From Periplaneta americana (taxonomy: Eukaryota; Arthropoda; Insecta; Blattodea; Blattidae), in the NCBI RefSeq assembly GCF_040183065.1, contig NC_091117.1, positions 108,430,001 to 108,494,000 on the forward strand: DNA of 64,000 bases. The letters are read 5' to 3'. A program made the translations under genes and the position numbers. Shown piece after piece: positions 11,413 to 21,800 of the stretch; within the stretch, counting starts at the first letter, position 1; the number at the start of each line of letters is the position of its first letter. The notes beneath the pieces are model-generated. The model was not told the DNA's origin and ran no database searches. It saw only the letters and a program-made list of their open reading frames with translations.

Positions 11413-11666
11413 ATATAAAACTTCTCTCTTAACCGAGTCATATGCCTTTTTGAAATCTATGAATAACTGATGCACTGTACCCTTATACTCCCATTTTTCC
11501 TCCATTATCTGTCGAATACAAAATATCTGGTCAATAGTTGATCTATTATGCCTAAAACCACATTGATGATCCCCAATAATTTCATCTACATATGTGGTTA
11601 ATCTTCTCAAAAAAAATATTGGACAAAATTTTGTTACGTCAACACAAGTGATATTCCTCGAATTAA

Positions 11667-11667
<1 letters not shown>

Positions 11668-11716
<49 letters not shown>
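11668..11716. repeat. (TA)n microsatellite
   Basis: Uninterrupted TA dinucleotide run immediately right of the 5' end of RTE copy 1. Confidence 0.95.
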
Positions 11717-11719
<3 letters not shown>

Positions 11720-11792
11720 TAGCTATATAGCAAAGAGTGTAGAAAAAATGGTATCAGAAAGATTAACCTGGTACTCAGAAACAAACATTATA

Positions 11793-13479
11793 CAGTAAAA
11801 TCCCTCATATCCGACACCCAAGTAAGAGACAATAACAAAACAATGGCACTTTTGGCTAGGCCCAAAAAAAAAAGTCATTCATGCGAAAGGGAAGAGTCAG
11901 ATGAAAATATGAATGGTTTTTGTGGATCGCACATGCCGTATATTGTGTTTACTCTTTACATTGTTCGTGCATGAAAAGATAGACAAAAAACCCGTCATAT
12001 CCCTGGAGCAGATCAGGATAGCATCGGTAAGTTGTCAGTTGGACCTTGCAAACAATGCGCAGAGACGATATCTTTAAATTTACCACTTGATCTTGCCCGT
12101 TTGTTGGATGAGTCTAGATATGAAAGTGTGAAATTCTCTGTTTCTAGAGCATGCAAAAATTTCATTCAAGTGACAGATAGTATCATGGCTATTACAGTTA
12201 AGCGCTGCTGTTGCACAATGGATTTCGCGAAACGTAAGCAAAATGTTCTTATGCTCAAATCATTGCAGACTACTTCATTGTCTTCATAGTTCCGACATTG
12301 CTACACTGCTCTTCACATCAGATGACTCACACAACAGTAATTTAAAACTGTCATAAAGGTATGGTCACACATTGGTACTTTTGCTACACAACTTTTGTAC
12401 TGCAGCTGCAAAATTTGCATGTTGTGTTCACACGTAAGCCAAAAGTAGTGTGCTGCATGCTACTTTTCAAGCTGCACAACCAAAACGTTGCAAAAGTTGC
12501 AACTGGAGATTGCAAGTTTTTTTCACACACAAGGCGCTACTTTTGCAGCAGCAGGCTAGCTGCAGCTTTCCGGGTTGACTTTTCAATATATATTTTGTGG
12601 TTATGTTTGCATTACGGTTTCGGATTATGAAACTTCTGCGACAACTTACTTATCTATTATTTGCTTTTCTGTCCTAACTAGTATTCAGAAATTGGCATTA
12701 TTTTTACTATAAAGCTATTAAAAGTGCCTATATACTTAAGTGATAACCAACAGCATATTCACGTAATCAAAGTTGGCAACCCTTCTGTTTGAAAGTACGG
12801 TACGGAAAATTAAAAAAATGAATTATATCATCAGCAAATATACTCTGTGTTGTATATTTAGTAACTGTTACAAAGCATTTATTTTCATCACCATCTAACA
12901 TTAAAATATATCCAAACAATAAAAGTATCATTGGCACATTTGGGTGGCAACACTTGTCACAACCACTGCAAAAGTTTCAACAAAACTGATATAAAAAATC
13001 CTGTAGCTGCAATCCTGAGAACCCTGTTCACACGTTGCTACTTTTAGGCTGCATGCAACGTGAAAAAGTAGTTAGCAGCAGGTTCAGCAGCCACTATTTT
13101 TCGGGTTGCATAGCTGTTCACATGTCGCAGTACGGGAGTTGCGCAGTTTTTTGTACTCCAGTGCTGCAAAAGTAGCGACGTGTGACCGTACCTTAAGGTT
13201 ACAAAAACTTTTAGTATTTTTTACGCTATTATGTATTACTGTATTATAAGATTAATGTACATTACCGTATTCAGTACTAAAAATAAACATTTTACGTATT
13301 TAAAAACTTTGTTTTTAAAAATCTAAATGAAAATTACTAAATTTCAATATGGAAAAAAATGTTTGTGCAGTACAGTGTGTCTTAACATAACCTATAAACG
13401 TATTTTCCAATTATTCGGCAAAATCAGTTATCTGGCACTGGCTTTGTCCCACAGTTGCCGGATATGAGGAATTCTACTG
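11793..13479. mobile_element. pogo/Tigger-type element with TA duplication
   Basis: Inserted in the jockey-like LINE. Ends: CAGTAAAATCCCTCATATCC at the left and CAGTAGAATTCCTCATATCC at the right (reverse-complemented), flanked by TA (11791-11792 and 13480-13481). CAGTA-starting repeats with TA duplication are typical of pogo elements. Between 11990 and 12290 there may be a decayed CENP-B-type DNA-binding region (SLEQ.RIASVSCQLDLANN), but I would not rely on that. A second element (12357-13193) is nested inside. Confidence 0.8.
12357..13193. mobile_element. Harbinger-type MITE (TAA duplication)
   Basis: 837-bp non-autonomous element nested in the pogo. Termini are AGGTATGGTCACAC and, inverted, AGGTACGGTCACAC, flanked by TAA (12354-12356 and 13194-13196). 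GG..(C)GGTCACAC ends with 3-bp TWA duplications are typical of PIF/Harbinger. Inside are many copies of CAAAAGTAGC/GCTACTTTTG and TGTTCACACGT-type motifs on both strands. The 89-codon open frame near 12361 has no recognisable domain and is probably incidental. Confidence 0.82.
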
Positions 13480-15441
13480 TATAAGCATCTCAAGAAGGAT
13501 TAAGAAGAAATTATTCATCCAACCAACAGGTGGTTTTACTAAGTCAAAGTATTAAAGAAGCATTTAACATTAACATTAAAAATATTTGTAAACTTTAAAT
13601 CTGCTTATAACAATATTTGAAAAATTAATTTAATCAGAAAAATCCAAAAACTCTGGTAACATCATATACTGGATCTTCCAGTTCATCAGAAGTTACTCAA
13701 GGTGCAGTGTTAGTACAACACTGTTAACATATTATATATGAACGATCTACCAAATGAATTGGAAAGTTACTGATTAAAACTGCTCTCATTGCTGATGACC
13801 CAGTCATCTAGCACTCACAACCATCACACAAAATAAAAACTTTGGAAGCAACTGTTCAGGCAGCAATGGAAAAACGTCATTCATGGTGCAAACATAATTT
13901 AATGATGGTAAACACTGAAAAAACTACATTCCAATTCTTCTCACTGGGAAAGAAAACAGCTGAGATTAAATTACTTATGGAGACCTGAAATTGCAAAGAA
14001 CAGAAAATGCAAAATATCTGGGTGTAGTCTTTGACAAACAATTATTCTGGAGAAATCACATAGAACACTTAAATGAGAAAGCAACAAAAAGATTTAAACT
14101 GTTGAAGAGATTGGCAGGAACAACACTAAAAACAACATACAATACATTCATAAAACCTGTCGTAACATATTGTGGTAAATTAATGATAACAGCCTCCAAA
14201 ACCAACAAAGAGTGCTTTGAACAAACACAAAATTAAGCTATGCAGTTAATAACTGAGGCAATTAAAACCACTCCAACTGAAGCTCTACAAATCATTACAT
14301 CCAACAAACCACTGTTGTTCAAACTTAAAAAACAAGCACTGCTAACTTATGAAAAGTTAATAAGACTCCAGAACTCTCAAAAATAGAAACAATACACCAA
14401 ATCTAAACACACTATGAAAACTCAAATTGGATTCATACAAGCGGTAACAAATAGAAAGAAAATTTAGAAATGCCAGAGCACAAAGAAAATATATTGCATA
14501 GTAACAATCCACTTGACAACATTACAATTAATCATAACCTACATTTAAACGAAATCATTAACAAGAAAGAAATGTCTCCTGATGTAGCAAAGTATATTGC
14601 ATTAGAAACCCTTTATACTAAATATCAGCTTAATGACTGGACACACATTTATATAGGTGGATCTCTCTTAAATAATAATGAAGGAAGTGGTGCTGGAGGA
14701 AATTGCCAGTTCTCCTCGTTTTATAAAAGTGTGGAAGAAATACTACTAACTTTGATGGAGAGATTGAAGCCATTTATACTTCTCTCTAAAACATATCTTT
14801 TAGTTACATCATTGCAAAAATACTGTCATATTATCAGATTCTAAAGCTGCAATTCAGGCAATAGCATCCACTACTTACTCCAAAACGAAGGATATTAAAG
14901 AAGTATATTCTATGATTGAGAAGATTCAAAAGCTTGAAAAAAAAAATAATTATGCAGCACATTGTAATATGCAAGGAAATGAAAAAGCTGTATGCTAGCT
15001 AAAAAAAGGCCCCAAAAAACTGTATCCCCTTATGAATCAATAAAACAAATAATAAAGAGGAAAATGAATTACAGTACAGTTATCATAAGTCGATGAATGA
15101 AAATTGTAAATTTAAGAAACTTTTGGAGAACCCTAATCAAATTCCTGAATTCCCTTGTAAAACTGCTGTTGCCACGTTTTGGCTTTTTACTGGACATGAT
15201 TGTCTGGGCAAACATCTCCATAAAATAGGCATATTTCCAACATCACAATGTCCTCTTTGACCTAAATAGAAGAAATGGACATGAAACATCTGAAGCATTA
15301 CGCAGCACTTCAGAATTTTCAAGATATCTCCAAATATTGGGAAGCAAAAAAGAGAATAACTTCACTGTTAATTTTTCAGCATTACATACAACAATACATG
15401 ATGGTTACTACAATAAACAGAGAAGAGGGTGATTAAGTTAC

Positions 15442-15615
15442 CTGCATTGGAGGTATATGGAGGCGGAACAGCACCTCTGTCATCGTACATGGTCATGTTA
15501 GGTGGCATGTTGCCTGGCATTGCTGACGCATATGGATTATATGGAGGAGGATAAGTAGGGGCATTCATGGCAGCAGTATCACTCACACGCTTCTTTCTGC
15601 TTCCCTTCTGAGCAG
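15442..15615 (-). CDS. Internal exon of a host gene, proline-rich tail with two PPPY motifs
   Basis: A 174-bp candidate exon on the minus strand. It is preceded by a good acceptor (TCTGCTTTTTGTAG, 15616-15629) and ends in AATGCAG followed by donor GTAACT. Both introns are phase 1, so the exon is symmetric. It encodes about 58 residues: a basic KGSRKKR stretch, then MNAPTYPPPYNPYASAMPGN, a methionine/proline-rich middle, and GAVPPPYTSN. The two PPPY motifs are classic ligands for WW domains such as those of Nedd4-type ubiquitin ligases, and basic residues before a Pro/Tyr-rich tail often follow a membrane segment. I do not recognise the gene. It has no transposon resemblance and an intact frame, in contrast to everything around it. 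Neighbouring exons must lie beyond the repeat-filled introns or outside the window. Confidence 0.6.
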
Positions 15616-15897
15616 CTACAAAAAGCAGATACAATTATATTGTCATTTCATTAAATGCTATTTTATAATTCAATGACAAACATGGTCAGAGGACACTGCG
15701 TTATATTAGAAAATACACAACACATACCATTAAGTACAAATTATATTAAAATGACATTCTGGAGAATTTTGGGACATGCAGAAGCTTCAAAGGTTGTAAT
15801 TAAATGCCTTCTAAATAGCACATTTCCTATTAATGGTAATTCACATTAACTTCAATGAATATTTTAAATTACAGGCAATAATATATTATTAAATTAT
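15616..15897. other. Intron-like sequence, nothing recognised
   Basis: AT-rich sequence between the candidate exon and RTE copy 2, with no supported gene. Confidence 0.4.
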
Positions 15898-16457
15898 AAG
15901 ATTGATAAGACACTTGGATTCTCACTTTGAGAGAGGAACAGAAGTTAAGGGTGTTTGAGAATAAGGTGCATAGGAAAACATTTTGGGGCTAAGAGGGATG
16001 AAGTTACAGGAGAATGGAGAAAGTTACACAATGCAGAACTGCACGCATTGTATTCTTCACCTGACATAGTTAGGAACATTAAATCCAGACATTTGAGATG
16101 GACAGAGGATGTAGCACATATGACGAATCCAGAAATGCATATAGAGTGTTAGTTGGGAGACCAGAGGGAAAAAGACCTTTGGGGGGCTGAGACATAAATG
16201 GGAGGATAATATTAAACTGGATTTGAGGGAGGTGGGATATGATGATAGAGACTGGATTCATCTTGTATGACTTGAGGCTTTCCCGGCATTTGATGTAGAA
16301 TAACTCTTCTTGGGTTCTCAGCCAGGTGAGTTGGAGATTAGCTTCCAAGCTTTCGACGGCTAGCTCTGCCATCTTCTTTAGGGATGAAGTGATGTGGGAC
16401 CACGTCTAGCCGGTATATATGCAAAAGTAGGGCTTCCCGCTGCGGGCCAATCAGGAG

Positions 16458-17376
16458 CTAGTTCCTAGTCCCGACCGCCAGGCGCATTCTGGTTGGTGGA
16501 CGTGGCAGCCAATCAGAGCTACTTGCTGGTCCCGACTGTCTTCCGTGTGCTGATGGTCTAAGAGTATTGATGGCAGGTTTCCATGCTGTACTCAGCTGTA
16601 GACCCCCATCTCTGTTGAAATTATTGCCATCTAGCTGGATTTCGATGGCTTCCTTGATAACTAAGTCCCAGTAACCTGATGTCTTGTCCAAGATGGTGGT
16701 GGCGCCGAAATCTATCTTGTGACCAGTTTCTAGGCAGTGTTGGGCTACTGCAGACTTATTAGGATAATATAGTCTTATGCTGCGTTGATGTTCCTTGCAG
16801 CGTTCCATAATAGTTCGTCCCGTCTGCCCGATGTAGCATTTCCCACACTCACAAGGTATTCTGTAGACACAAGGTGTCCTAAGACCAAGGTCGTCCTTAA
16901 CTGGTCTCAGCAAGTTCTGGGTCTTTGTGGGTGGCTTATGGATGGTTTTAATCCCGTGTTTTCTTAGCATTCTGCTAATTTTGCCCAAGATGGGGCCATA
17001 GAACGGGATGTATGCCATGCCCTTTGTCTCCTCTTGTTCCTCGGCAGGTGGTTTGTCTGAAAAGGCCCTTCTAAGGGCCAAGCCGATTTCCCTGTTGCCG
17101 AAGTTGTTCTGTTGGAACGTCTTACGTAGGTGACAGATCTCAGAAGGGAGACTCTCTTTGTCCAAAATCCCTCTCACCCTGTTGTAGAAGAGTCGACAGG
17201 ACCGTTCGTTTCTGTGCCGGATGGTGGTGGCTGCGTCCATTCAGATATAGATCGGTATGAGTCAGTTTCCTGTATACTCTGTGACCCAGTGTGCCATCTG
17301 ACTTCCTGCAGATGAGAATGTCTAAGAAGGGGAGACATCCGTCTTTTTCCACTTCTTTCGTGAACTGGATGAACAT
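16458..17376 (-). pseudogene. Penelope RT C-terminus plus GIY-YIG endonuclease
   Basis: Minus-strand coding remnant. The upstream frame (17140-17376) reads FTKEVEKDGCLPFLDILICR, then GHRVYRKLTHTDLYLNGRS and HHHPAQKRTVLSTL, the conserved end of a Penelope reverse transcriptase. Near 17220 the frame shifts into a 260-codon open frame (16458-17240). That frame continues with NERSCRLFYNRVRGILDKES, a linker with KISRMLRKHGIKT, and then a GIY-YIG nuclease: CVYRIPCECGKCYIGQTGRT, CKEHQRSIRLYY, AVAQHCLETGHKIDF. The endonuclease would cut target DNA to prime insertion. The RT core is absent, so the copy is 5'-truncated, but the nuclease domain is surprisingly open. Confidence 0.88.
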
Positions 17377-17525
17377 CCAGTAAGTAGCTCCTGATTGGCT
17401 GCCGCATCCACCAACCAGAATGCGCCTGGCGGTCGGGACTAGGAACTAGCTCCTGATTGGCCCGCAGCAGGAAGCCCTACTTTTGCATATATACCGGCTA
17501 GACATGGTCCCACATCACTTCATCC

Positions 17526-17569
17526 CTGAAGAAGATGGCAGAGCTAGCCGTCGAAAGCTTGGAAGCTAA
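17526..17569 (+). ncRNA. Hammerhead-like ribozyme motif in Penelope 1 right arm
   Basis: Core order CTGAAGA (17526-17532), a 6-bp stem GATGGC/GCCGTC (17534-17539 with 17547-17552), GAAA (17553-17556), then a short hairpin GCTT-GG-AAGC and TA. Hammerhead ribozymes are known in Penelope LTR-like repeats. One extra unpaired A lies before stem II, and I see no strong stem I, so activity is uncertain. The left arm carries the same block on the minus strand with CTAAAGA, losing a core G. Confidence 0.5.
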
Positions 17570-17720
17570 TCTCCGACTCACCTGGCTGAGAACCCGAGAA
17601 GAATTATTCTGGATTCATCTTGTTCAGGATAGGAATCAATGACAGGCTTATGTGAGGGTGGCAATGACCCTCCGGATTCCTTAAAAGCCATAAGTAAGTA
17701 AGTAAGTAAGATTGATAAGA

Positions 17721-18066
17721 AATTTATAACTTTATTTTGTAGCTGTGACCTCACTAAGTTATGAATCATCCCGGAGTTGTCTCTATTTTCATTATTTCAC
17801 CCATTTAGCTGTATGAATATTTAATAATTCGGTAGAAAACGTTGGTCAATATAACAGACATAAACGACATTGAGGATCACTGACAGGTTAGGTTTGGGAT
17901 CAAGCCATGGTATTCATAGACATGACTATTGATTTTGAAACTACTAAATTCTCATGGAAATTTACTCTACTTACCTAGTAAAACCTTTGAAGTTTTCTGT
18001 GCTAACATTAATTTTCAAAATAAAATAATTTTGAATTTGCAAAAGGGACAGAAGTCAAAAACATGA
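17721..18066. other. Intron-like sequence holding one arm of a diverged inverted repeat
   Basis: No gene. 17826-17917 is inverted relative to 21801-21889. Shared blocks include ATTCGGTA, TTGGTCAAT, GAGGATCA.TGACAGGTTA and CCATGGTATT. The pair brackets Sola-like copy C and may be the ends of an older, larger element. Confidence 0.5.
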
Positions 18067-18639
18067 GTGTTACGGAAGGAGAACAGTTTTTAATTTTTTA
18101 AAATTAAAATGTGCGTTACTGGAATGTTTGTTTACTATGGATACAATTCTTTATCAGGCAAATATATTTCTTCGTTAAGAGAAAATCACATGCTTCATTA
18201 CACAATGAGAGAAAATCCCTAAAATTTAAATTTCCTTCTGTAATATTTAAAAATTTTTTTTTCAGGTTGCTTAAAAAAATATATATGATACTGGTTTGAG
18301 TAAATTAATCTTCCTTATTGACATTAAGAGTTACCAGATAATGATCAAATTGATGCAGGTATTACAAGTTTTTTTTTTATAAAATCTATGTTATAAGAAG
18401 GTAATGTTTTGTTGCAGAATGACTTCAGCTGTAAGAACTTAGTAATTTACGGTAAAATATTTGTTTTCCCTTCCTTTTTAGTTCAGCCTGCAGCTGTATT
18501 CCATTGTTTCTACAAGTAAACCAAATGAGTTTTTTTTAACTTATGCTAAAATCCAAAAATCAACTGCACAAAGGACTAGAGAGTACAGAACAAGGAGAAA
18601 GTGAAATTTTATTATTTATTTGTAGAATAAGACAAAAAT

Positions 18640-19790
18640 GGGGTAGCTAGAGAAAGAAAATATACCAGCAAATGAAATTGTCATTCTACAAGATTTTGCA
18701 CAAAATTATGGTATCTGTTATCACACAGACATCAAGCAGGCTCATTGGCATTCTACAAGTGTAATACCATTTACGTTTATTGTATATTATAGGGACAATG
18801 ACAATAATTTAATCCACTTGAACTAGGTATTGTATTGTATCAGACTAGACATAATGCAGCACAATAAAGAAGCAGTTCATGTGTTCAATGAAGCCCTGTG
18901 AAGGAATTTTTGTAGAGATACTACAGTTAAACTTATCTCACATACATTATTTCACAGATGGAGCGGCAAGTCAATTCAAGAGCAAATTTATTTTGGGGGA
19001 TTTGCTTTTCCAAGTACAAAATTATGGCTGCACAACGGACAGAAGATATTTTTGCACCTTGCATGGGAAAGACCAATATTATGTCATTGGTGGTGAAGTA
19101 AAGAGGGTAGTATTAAAAGCAGAGCTACAGAAGAAAGTAACTGTGAACATTGCTAAAGAATTTGTTAATGCAGCAATGAAACTGACTCCATCAGTAAATA
19201 TTCTTTATGTACCACAGAACACTATTCACAAGACAAATACAGCCAAACTAAATTCATGTTGAGAGAAATGTAACGATGTCCATGGTATCCAAAATAATCA
19301 TTTTGTTGGTCTAAAAACAATAACATACTGTTGCTCTTGGAGAAATCCTGCTTTTCTCTGAAAGAGAGTGATGGGAAAGTGGTATAATTTTTTTAAGATT
19401 TTGATCAAGTGAATCTAAATATATTCACAGGAATATTGCAGAAATGATTTCAGAAGATACTTTGTTCTGGTAAAATTTTCGTTTCACAGACAAGATTCTT
19501 TCTTCAGGTAGATCCTATTTATGCAATGTTCAGGAAGTACTGGAAGATGAATATAAAGTTACGGAAATAAAGTGTACTGGTATGGACACAAATCACACAG
19601 TAGACCTATTAAAATGCAGTGAATGATATTTCTGTGATTTCAAAAACAGACATAACCTTATCATTCCAAAACCATGAGTAATCAGGACAAAACGTGAGCA
19701 TTATTATTTTAATGTTCCCAGCTGATATTAAGGAAGCTTAACATGAACTTGCAAATGTACAGTTTTCAAGTATTATACATGGGTCATTCA
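18640..19790 (+). pseudogene. Sola-like transposase relic, copy C
   Basis: Plus-strand relic in more than one frame. IVILQDFAQNYGICYHTDIK and QAHWHSTSVIPFTFIVYY (about 18680-18785) match the DFAENY...QDEIQ...W block of the other copies. Next are KEAVHVFNEAL and a 127-codon open frame (18879-19262). It holds SHIHYFTDGAASQFKSKF (TDG and SQFK, about 18937-18990), TLHGKDQYYVIGGEVKR (the SHGK...GGTVKR block, with S changed to L) and VNILYVPQN. A C-terminal stretch, LFWVKFSFHRQDSFF-like, lies near 19460-19510. Frame breaks and substitutions show it is inactive. Confidence 0.7.
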
Positions 19791-21090
19791 ATAATTAGTG
19801 GCAACATCTGAATTAACAACAAAGAAAATATTTTTGGAACAGTCACATTGCTGCAGTGCTCAGAAGTAATCTCCTCCTCCAACATGAAGAACCTGCCTCT
19901 ACACCTCAGGGAGATGACAGATGCCATCCACAGCATCTTGTTGTACTAATCTTCGAACAGACTGCTCTGCTGCTGCTATAATTGCCTGTCTGGTTCTAAA
20001 GCGAACTCCTCTATGTGGTAATTTCATTTTCGCGAAAAGGTCAAAATCACATGCACTCATATCTGGGGAGTATGGAGGATGCTCTAGAATTTCCCAGTTC
20101 CATCTGCGAAGTAAATTAACCACAGGGGCGGCTATGGGAGAGCGAGCACCATCATGTACCACAATAGGATGAGAATTCAGGAGATTTGGACATTTACTGC
20201 GCACAGCTGGTCATAAATGATGTTTCAGAAAGTAACTGTAATATGCACCATTCACATGATTTCCCGCAGGAACTGAATGAGTGATAAGAACATCGTCAAA
20301 ATCATAAGCAACAATGAACATGACTTTAAGTGGATCCTGTTCTTGCCGATACTTTTTTGGCCGTGGGGAATCATTATGCCGCCACCATTTGATCGTCTCT
20401 TCAATTTTGGTTAGTAGCATCAAACCCAGGTTTCATCTAGATATGTCGAAGGAAATGCTTGCCTTTACGTCCATAGTGTTCTAAGTGCAATCTTGTTGTT
20501 TTCATTCTCTGTCACATGTTTTCCTCTTTAAGATTGTGTGGAACCCACTGAGCACAGATTTTCCTCATCTTTAACTTCTTCTTAAGTATGTGAAGAATCG
20601 TACCAGGAGCAATTCCAACTTCCCTTGCTAGTTCAATACAAGTCCAACAACGGTGTTCTTCCAGCAGTGCTCTTACAGTGTTCACATGCACATCATCACT
20701 TGCCAATTGAGTCTGTCAGCTCCATGTTTTTTATTAACATCTTCCCTCCTGTTGTGAAATGTATGTCCCCACCTAGTCACTGTACGATATGGTGAAGTCT
20801 CTCTACCACAAGCTTCCAGTAATGCTGTATGGCATTGTCGAGAATTCTTGCCTCTTGCAATCTGAATTTTAATTAAGCATCTTTGTTCGTATTTGCTAAA
20901 CATTTTAGAGTACTACAGATAACAGTCTACAAATTAAACTCACTACAAATAACATGAGATTATTGTCTTCAAACTCACACATAACACACATCAGATGCTC
21001 TTCTTTCTCATTGTTATCAGCTTGCATCATTTACCGCTGACAACACCATATACAAACATTGTTGCCACTAATTACTGAATGACTCGTGTA
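19776..21090 (-). mobile_element. mariner element 2 (TA-flanked, 30-bp inverted repeats)
   Basis: Inverted ends TACATGGGTCATTCAATAAT and TACACGAGTCATTCAGTAAT (right reverse-complemented), both continuing TAGTGGCAAC, with TA at each boundary. It is about 1.3 kb, the normal mariner size. The two end sequences are nearly intact although the coding region is broken. Confidence 0.9.
19899..20903 (-). pseudogene. mariner-like transposase relic 2
   Basis: Minus-strand transposase in four overlapping frames. N-terminal: CLIKIQIARGKNSRQCHTAL and TSPYRTVTRWGHTF (20682-20903). Second helix-turn-helix: CWTCIELAREVGIAPGTILH with ICAQWVPHNL (20512-20706). Central: PLKVMFIVAYDFDDVLITH and NGAYYSYFLKHHL (20211-20423). 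Catalytic end: IVVHDGARSPIAAPV, then EHPPYSPDMSACDFDLFAKM (19899-20204). The second and third catalytic aspartates (HDGA and CDFD) are kept. The first (normally in DETW) lies in a broken stretch around 20430-20510. At least three frameshifts. Confidence 0.88.
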
Positions 21091-21189
21091 GTAATGGAAA
21101 GGTTTTGATTAATCTAATCTCCAAATACAGACTTCAATAAAAGGTTGGACATCCTTTCCTTACATAACTTCCTACCGTAACATGACTCT

Positions 21190-21411
21190 AGGCCACCAGT
21201 GTAGCTCAGTCGGCTGAGGTACTTGCTTACTAATTTGGAGTTGCGCTCGGGCCTGGGTTCGATTCCCTCTTGGGCTTTTTCCGAGGTTATCTCCAACTGT
21301 AAGGCGAATGTCAGGCAATCTATGGCAAATCGGCCTCATCTCGCCAAATACCATCTCACTATCATTAAACCCATCGACGTTAAATAACCTCGTAGTTGAA
21401 TAACCAAGTAA
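21190..21411 (+). mobile_element. tRNA-derived SINE (second family)
   Basis: tRNA-like head with A-box TAGCTCAGTCGGCTGAGG and B-box GGGTTCGATTCCC. A body follows, ending in the conserved TTAAATAACCTCGTAGTTGA tail. I did not find a clear duplication. The internal Pol III promoter boxes look intact. Confidence 0.8.
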
Positions 21412-21800
21412 AAGAATTTTAAATGCCTAAATTATTATTTTAGTTCTCCATTGTTAAAAAATGAGAACAAAAATATGACAGTAATGTGTGTTTGAAGTTT
21501 GAATATGTATGTATACCTAATAAAATTTTCATTTTTTTTTTTTGACACAGATAATTATAATAGAGCAGACAACTAATTTCATTATCATTACTTTATCTTT
21601 TTAAATTCCTTCCGTAACACAGGAAACATTTTCTTTCCTCTTAGGTTTCTAACGTCATAAGTCAATTTGAACCACACTTTGAAAGAGTGTTACTAAAGAG
21701 TATTGTGATATATAAATGACACAATTGTAATGAGTGAGTTCTTAATATAATTTTTGCAAGAACGAAAAAGGCGAATTTCTTCTTTCCAAAACAGATTAAA

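Larger units (their letters stand above)
6165..11659 (-). mobile_element. RTE-type LINE, copy 1 (5'-truncated, nested)
   Basis: Minus-strand RTE LINE. The 3' end is at the left, with a CTTA/TAAG tetranucleotide tail (6165-6177); the 5' end is truncated within the reverse transcriptase near 11659. An 11-bp duplication GAATTAATCTA (6154-6164 and 11660-11670) brackets it. Coding remnants: 11413-11640 ([36 protein letters not shown]), 7910-8090 ([29 protein letters not shown]) and 6497-7050 (LLVYVDDMTMLG, YGCETWTLTLKEE). The catalytic box is YVDD here, against YADD in copy 4. It is interrupted by a hAT relic (7060-7909) and Sola-like copy B (8091-11412). Confidence 0.9.
11717..15365 (+). pseudogene. 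jockey-like LINE (RT plus RNase H), split by pogo
   Basis: Plus-strand LINE relic. Before the pogo insertion: LISYIAKSVEKMVSERLTWY (11717-11776). After it (13480 on): GLRRNYSSNQQVVLLSQSI and, across breaks, LEATVQAAMEKRHSWCKHNL with NTEKTTFQFFSLGKK. Then comes NAKYLGVVFDKQLFWRNHIE (13991-14236) with FIKPVVTYC, the usual RT thumb region. Around 14636 an RNase H start reads IYIGGSLLNNNEGSGAG, where the expected catalytic aspartate of TDGS is a glycine, followed by DSKAAIQAI and AHCNMQGNEKA. Near 15165-15320 is a C-terminal TGHDCLGKH and a CP.C-type zinc knuckle. Many stops; clearly dead. Confidence 0.8.
16267..17608 (-). mobile_element. Penelope-like element 1 with inverted LTR-like arms
   Basis: Insertion in RTE copy 2, flanked by the 15-bp duplication CTGGATTCATCTTGT (16252-16266 and 17609-17623). 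Nearly identical inverted repeats of about 227 bp lie at 16298-16524 and 17383-17609. The right one reaches the duplication, while the left one is preceded by an extra 31 bp. This asymmetric inverted-LTR layout with a short extension is typical of Penelope-like elements. The coding part is on the minus strand and lacks most of the reverse transcriptase. Confidence 0.9.
15911..17707 (+). mobile_element. RTE-type LINE, copy 2 (5'-truncated, hosting a Penelope)
   Basis: Plus-strand 3' piece of the RTE family. It starts at the codons for TWTLTL (15911), runs through RVFENKVHRKTFWG-type sequence and ends in the conserved 3' end with a (TAAG)n tail at 17691-17707. The 13-bp duplication AAGATTGATAAGA (15898-15910 and 17708-17720) marks target-primed insertion. 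The last 350 bp of ORF are interrupted at 16252-17623 by a Penelope-like element. Frameshifts are present; dead copy. Confidence 0.9.
18067..21620 (+). mobile_element. Sola-like DNA transposon, copy C (probable ends)
   Basis: The only short inverted pair bracketing the transposase relic is GTGTTACGGAAGGA (18067-18080) and its complement (21607-21620). The flanking 4-mers ATGA and AGGA match at three of four positions, which would suit a 4-bp duplication with one later change. The ends differ from copies B and D, so if correct this is a different subfamily. A mariner (19776-21090) and a SINE (21190-21411) are nested in it. Confidence 0.5.

Noticed and set aside
12361-12630. 89-codon frame in the Harbinger-type MITE
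   Set aside because: Composed of the element's internal word repeats; no domain, no conservation expected.
16785-17315. Plus-strand frames opposite the Penelope nuclease
   Set aside because: Antisense shadows of a well-supported minus-strand GIY-YIG frame.
17383-17609. LTR of a retrovirus-like element
   Set aside because: The two copies are inverted, not direct, and flank a GIY-YIG Penelope remnant. I saw no gag, protease or integrase motif anywhere in the window.
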